Source of the DNA: Ectobacillus panaciterrae DSM 19096
Lineage (GTDB): Bacteria > Bacillota > Bacilli > Bacillales > Bacillaceae_G
DNA: 39,785 nucleotides
Direction of reading: 5' to 3'
Assembly (NCBI RefSeq): GCF_000430785.1
Contig: NZ_AUMR01000052.1
Location: forward strand, 1 to 39,785
Shown here: positions 38,943-39,785 of the stretch, piece by piece
Layout: each line of letters opens with the position of its first letter
How positions within the stretch are numbered: the stretch's first letter is position 1
Made by a program: the position numbers and the translations under genes
Notes under the pieces: generated by a model
The model's input: only the letters and a program-made list of their open reading frames with translations
Told to the model about the DNA's origin: nothing
The model's database searches: none

Positions 38943-39785
38943 TTAGAACCAATATATGTTTTGAAACCTCCAGATTAACGTTACAGGTTTCAATCCATAA
39001 CGCTTTAGAATCTTACCATCTGTCGTGGTCATATTACATTGCCTTTTCTCCGGATAGAGAGCTGTGATATATGCGTCATATGTTTCTCCATTTCGTTTCG
39101 TATAACGTACAACATCACGATGACGGAATCCAGACACTTCTTCCCTCCTTGCCCGGCTCCTTCTTCGCAGGGGCTTGATGAGCCAATCCTTTATCTCACA
39201 TTGCGTAGATTTTACCTTTAGACCGGTAATGACAATGGCGTCATTACTATGTGACTTGGGAATATCCCAGTCGATTCGTTTATTGGCTGTGTCCCCGCCT
39301 GTTGTAAGAAAAACAGGCGCAATACCTTCTAACTCCTCACGCAAATACTGTTTCCCTTGCATCACATGCTGCGCATCTCTTGTATACACTTGTCTTCCGT
39401 TGATTTTGGCATATAAAGCTTCCTTATAATCCAGTTCTTTGTTTGTCACATCCTGATGACAGGCCTGACACAGGGTGATGAGATTATAAATGCTGTCAGC
39501 ACCTTGTAATCGTTTAGGATGAATGTGATGCGCTTCTAAACGGCACCCGTTCTTTCCACACATTTGACATGCATAGTTGTCACGAAGCAGGGTTGCCTTC
39601 CGTAAGTTTTCATCCAGACGGTTGCTCTTCTGATATTGCCAATTGGATGGCTTGCATCCTTCTGTCAGAGCACGCACATCGATATAAACATCTTCTAGAT
39701 AGATTCGATTGATGCGGATCCATTTGCCAAATGTTCGAACGGTACGAAGAATCGCTTCTCGTTTCTGTTTAATGGTAGGAGGAAT
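38943..39785 (-). CDS. iscB: IscB-type RNA-guided nuclease, C-terminal part (5' end beyond window)
   Basis: The frame is open from the window edge (39785) to TAA at 38943: 280 residues without N-terminus. In order: a RuvC-II-like segment (RINRIYLEDVYID, about 39720), an HNH domain with two CxxC zinc pairs (CQMC, CQAC), AHHIHPKR and NLITLCQACH (39456-39570), then a RuvC-III motif KSHSNDAIVITG (about 39222-39257, with the catalytic H and D). A basic C-terminal region (KPLRRRSRARREE; TTDGKILKRYGLKP) would be the target-adjacent-motif-interacting part. This order matches IscB, the transposon-encoded ancestor of Cas9. The HNH rules out IsrB. The bridge helix, RuvC-I and omega-RNA gene should lie beyond 39785. 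Confidence 0.87.
   Translation of the reverse strand: MPPTIKQKREAILRTVRTFGKWIRINRIYLEDVYIDVRALTEGCKPSNWQYQKSNRLDENLRKATLLRDNYACQMCGKNGCRLEAHHIHPKRLQGADSIYNLITLCQACHQDVTNKELDYKEALYAKINGRQVYTRDAQHVMQGKQYLREELEGIAPVFLTTGGDTANKRIDWDIPKSHSNDAIVITGLKVKSTQCEIKDWLIKPLRRRSRARREEVSGFRHRDVVRYTKRNGETYDAYITALYPEKRQCNMTTTDGKILKRYGLKPVTLIWRFQNIYWF
38963..38991 (-). repeat. Inverted repeat near the iscB 3' end
   Basis: Perfect 7-bp arms GAAACCT/AGGTTTC, loop of 15 nt that itself contains the palindrome TAACGTTA. It lies within the last codons of iscB. Could be part of a transposon right-end structure or chance. Confidence 0.35.

Noticed and set aside
38943-39677. Group II intron-encoded protein or plain HNH homing endonuclease
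   Set aside because: The HNH is followed by a RuvC-III-like KSHSNDAI motif and a long basic C-terminal part, and the frame continues upstream with a RuvC-II-like segment; no reverse transcriptase or maturase motif is present.

Overview
The window is a chromosomal segment of a low-to-moderate GC, spore-forming Firmicute. Gene order (yutM-dapF-yuzB-yutJ-yuzD-yutI-yutH-yutG-yutF-yutE, yutD-yutC-lipA-lytH-yunB-yunC-yunD, sufCDSUB, metNPQ-yusDEF-gcvH-yusI) follows the yut/yun/yur/yus arc of Bacillus. Purine-rich ribosome binding sites, many perfect rho-independent terminators, an S-box riboswitch and several sporulation genes agree. The abundance of short, structured intergenic repeats, and the look of some of them from memory, suggests the Bacillus cereus group or a near relative. 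I could not check this.

Layout: 157-7559 holds an A-type Fe-S carrier, diaminopimelate epimerase, YuzB, the NADH dehydrogenase-like YutJ, a FetAB-type ABC pair, YuzD, a NifU-like scaffold, the coat-associated YutH and YutG. 7560-11247 is rich in repeats, interleaved with a NagD-like phosphatase, YutE, class II fructose-bisphosphatase and a DUF3055 protein. 11326-17140 carries YutD, a sporulation lipoprotein, lipoyl synthase, LytH, YunB, YunC and YunD. 17344-22497 is the complete SUF Fe-S assembly operon (sufCDSUB). 22964-27864 is a gluconate operon (regulator, kinase, permease, 6-phosphogluconate dehydrogenase). 28055-30881 is the methionine ABC importer under an S-box riboswitch. 31232-33615 holds YusD, thioredoxin-like YusE, a Toprim protein, GcvH and an ArsC/Spx-like protein, plus the 3' remnant of a NamZ/DUF1343 gene. 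The right arm has a PsiE-like membrane protein, a bacillolysin metalloprotease, a ROK kinase paired with a GH1 phospho-beta-glycosidase and, running off the right edge, the C-terminal part of an IscB-type RNA-guided nuclease.

Functional links: lipoyl synthase needs Fe-S clusters (SUF, YutM, YutI) and serves lipoylated proteins such as GcvH. GlpX and the gluconate genes sit in central sugar metabolism. YutH, YutC, LytH and YunB point to sporulation.

The most unusual content is repetitive and mobile. Three families of intergenic elements can be recognised by eye: R (about 150-180 bp, five copies, AT-rich inverted ends), A (a long hairpin with covarying stems around a constant GTT/GTT internal loop, three full copies and a fragment) and C (about 150-170 bp, two copies). 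One A copy is split by another two-hairpin element. The IscB fragment is the nearest thing to a programmable system; its N-terminus and omega-RNA would lie beyond the window.
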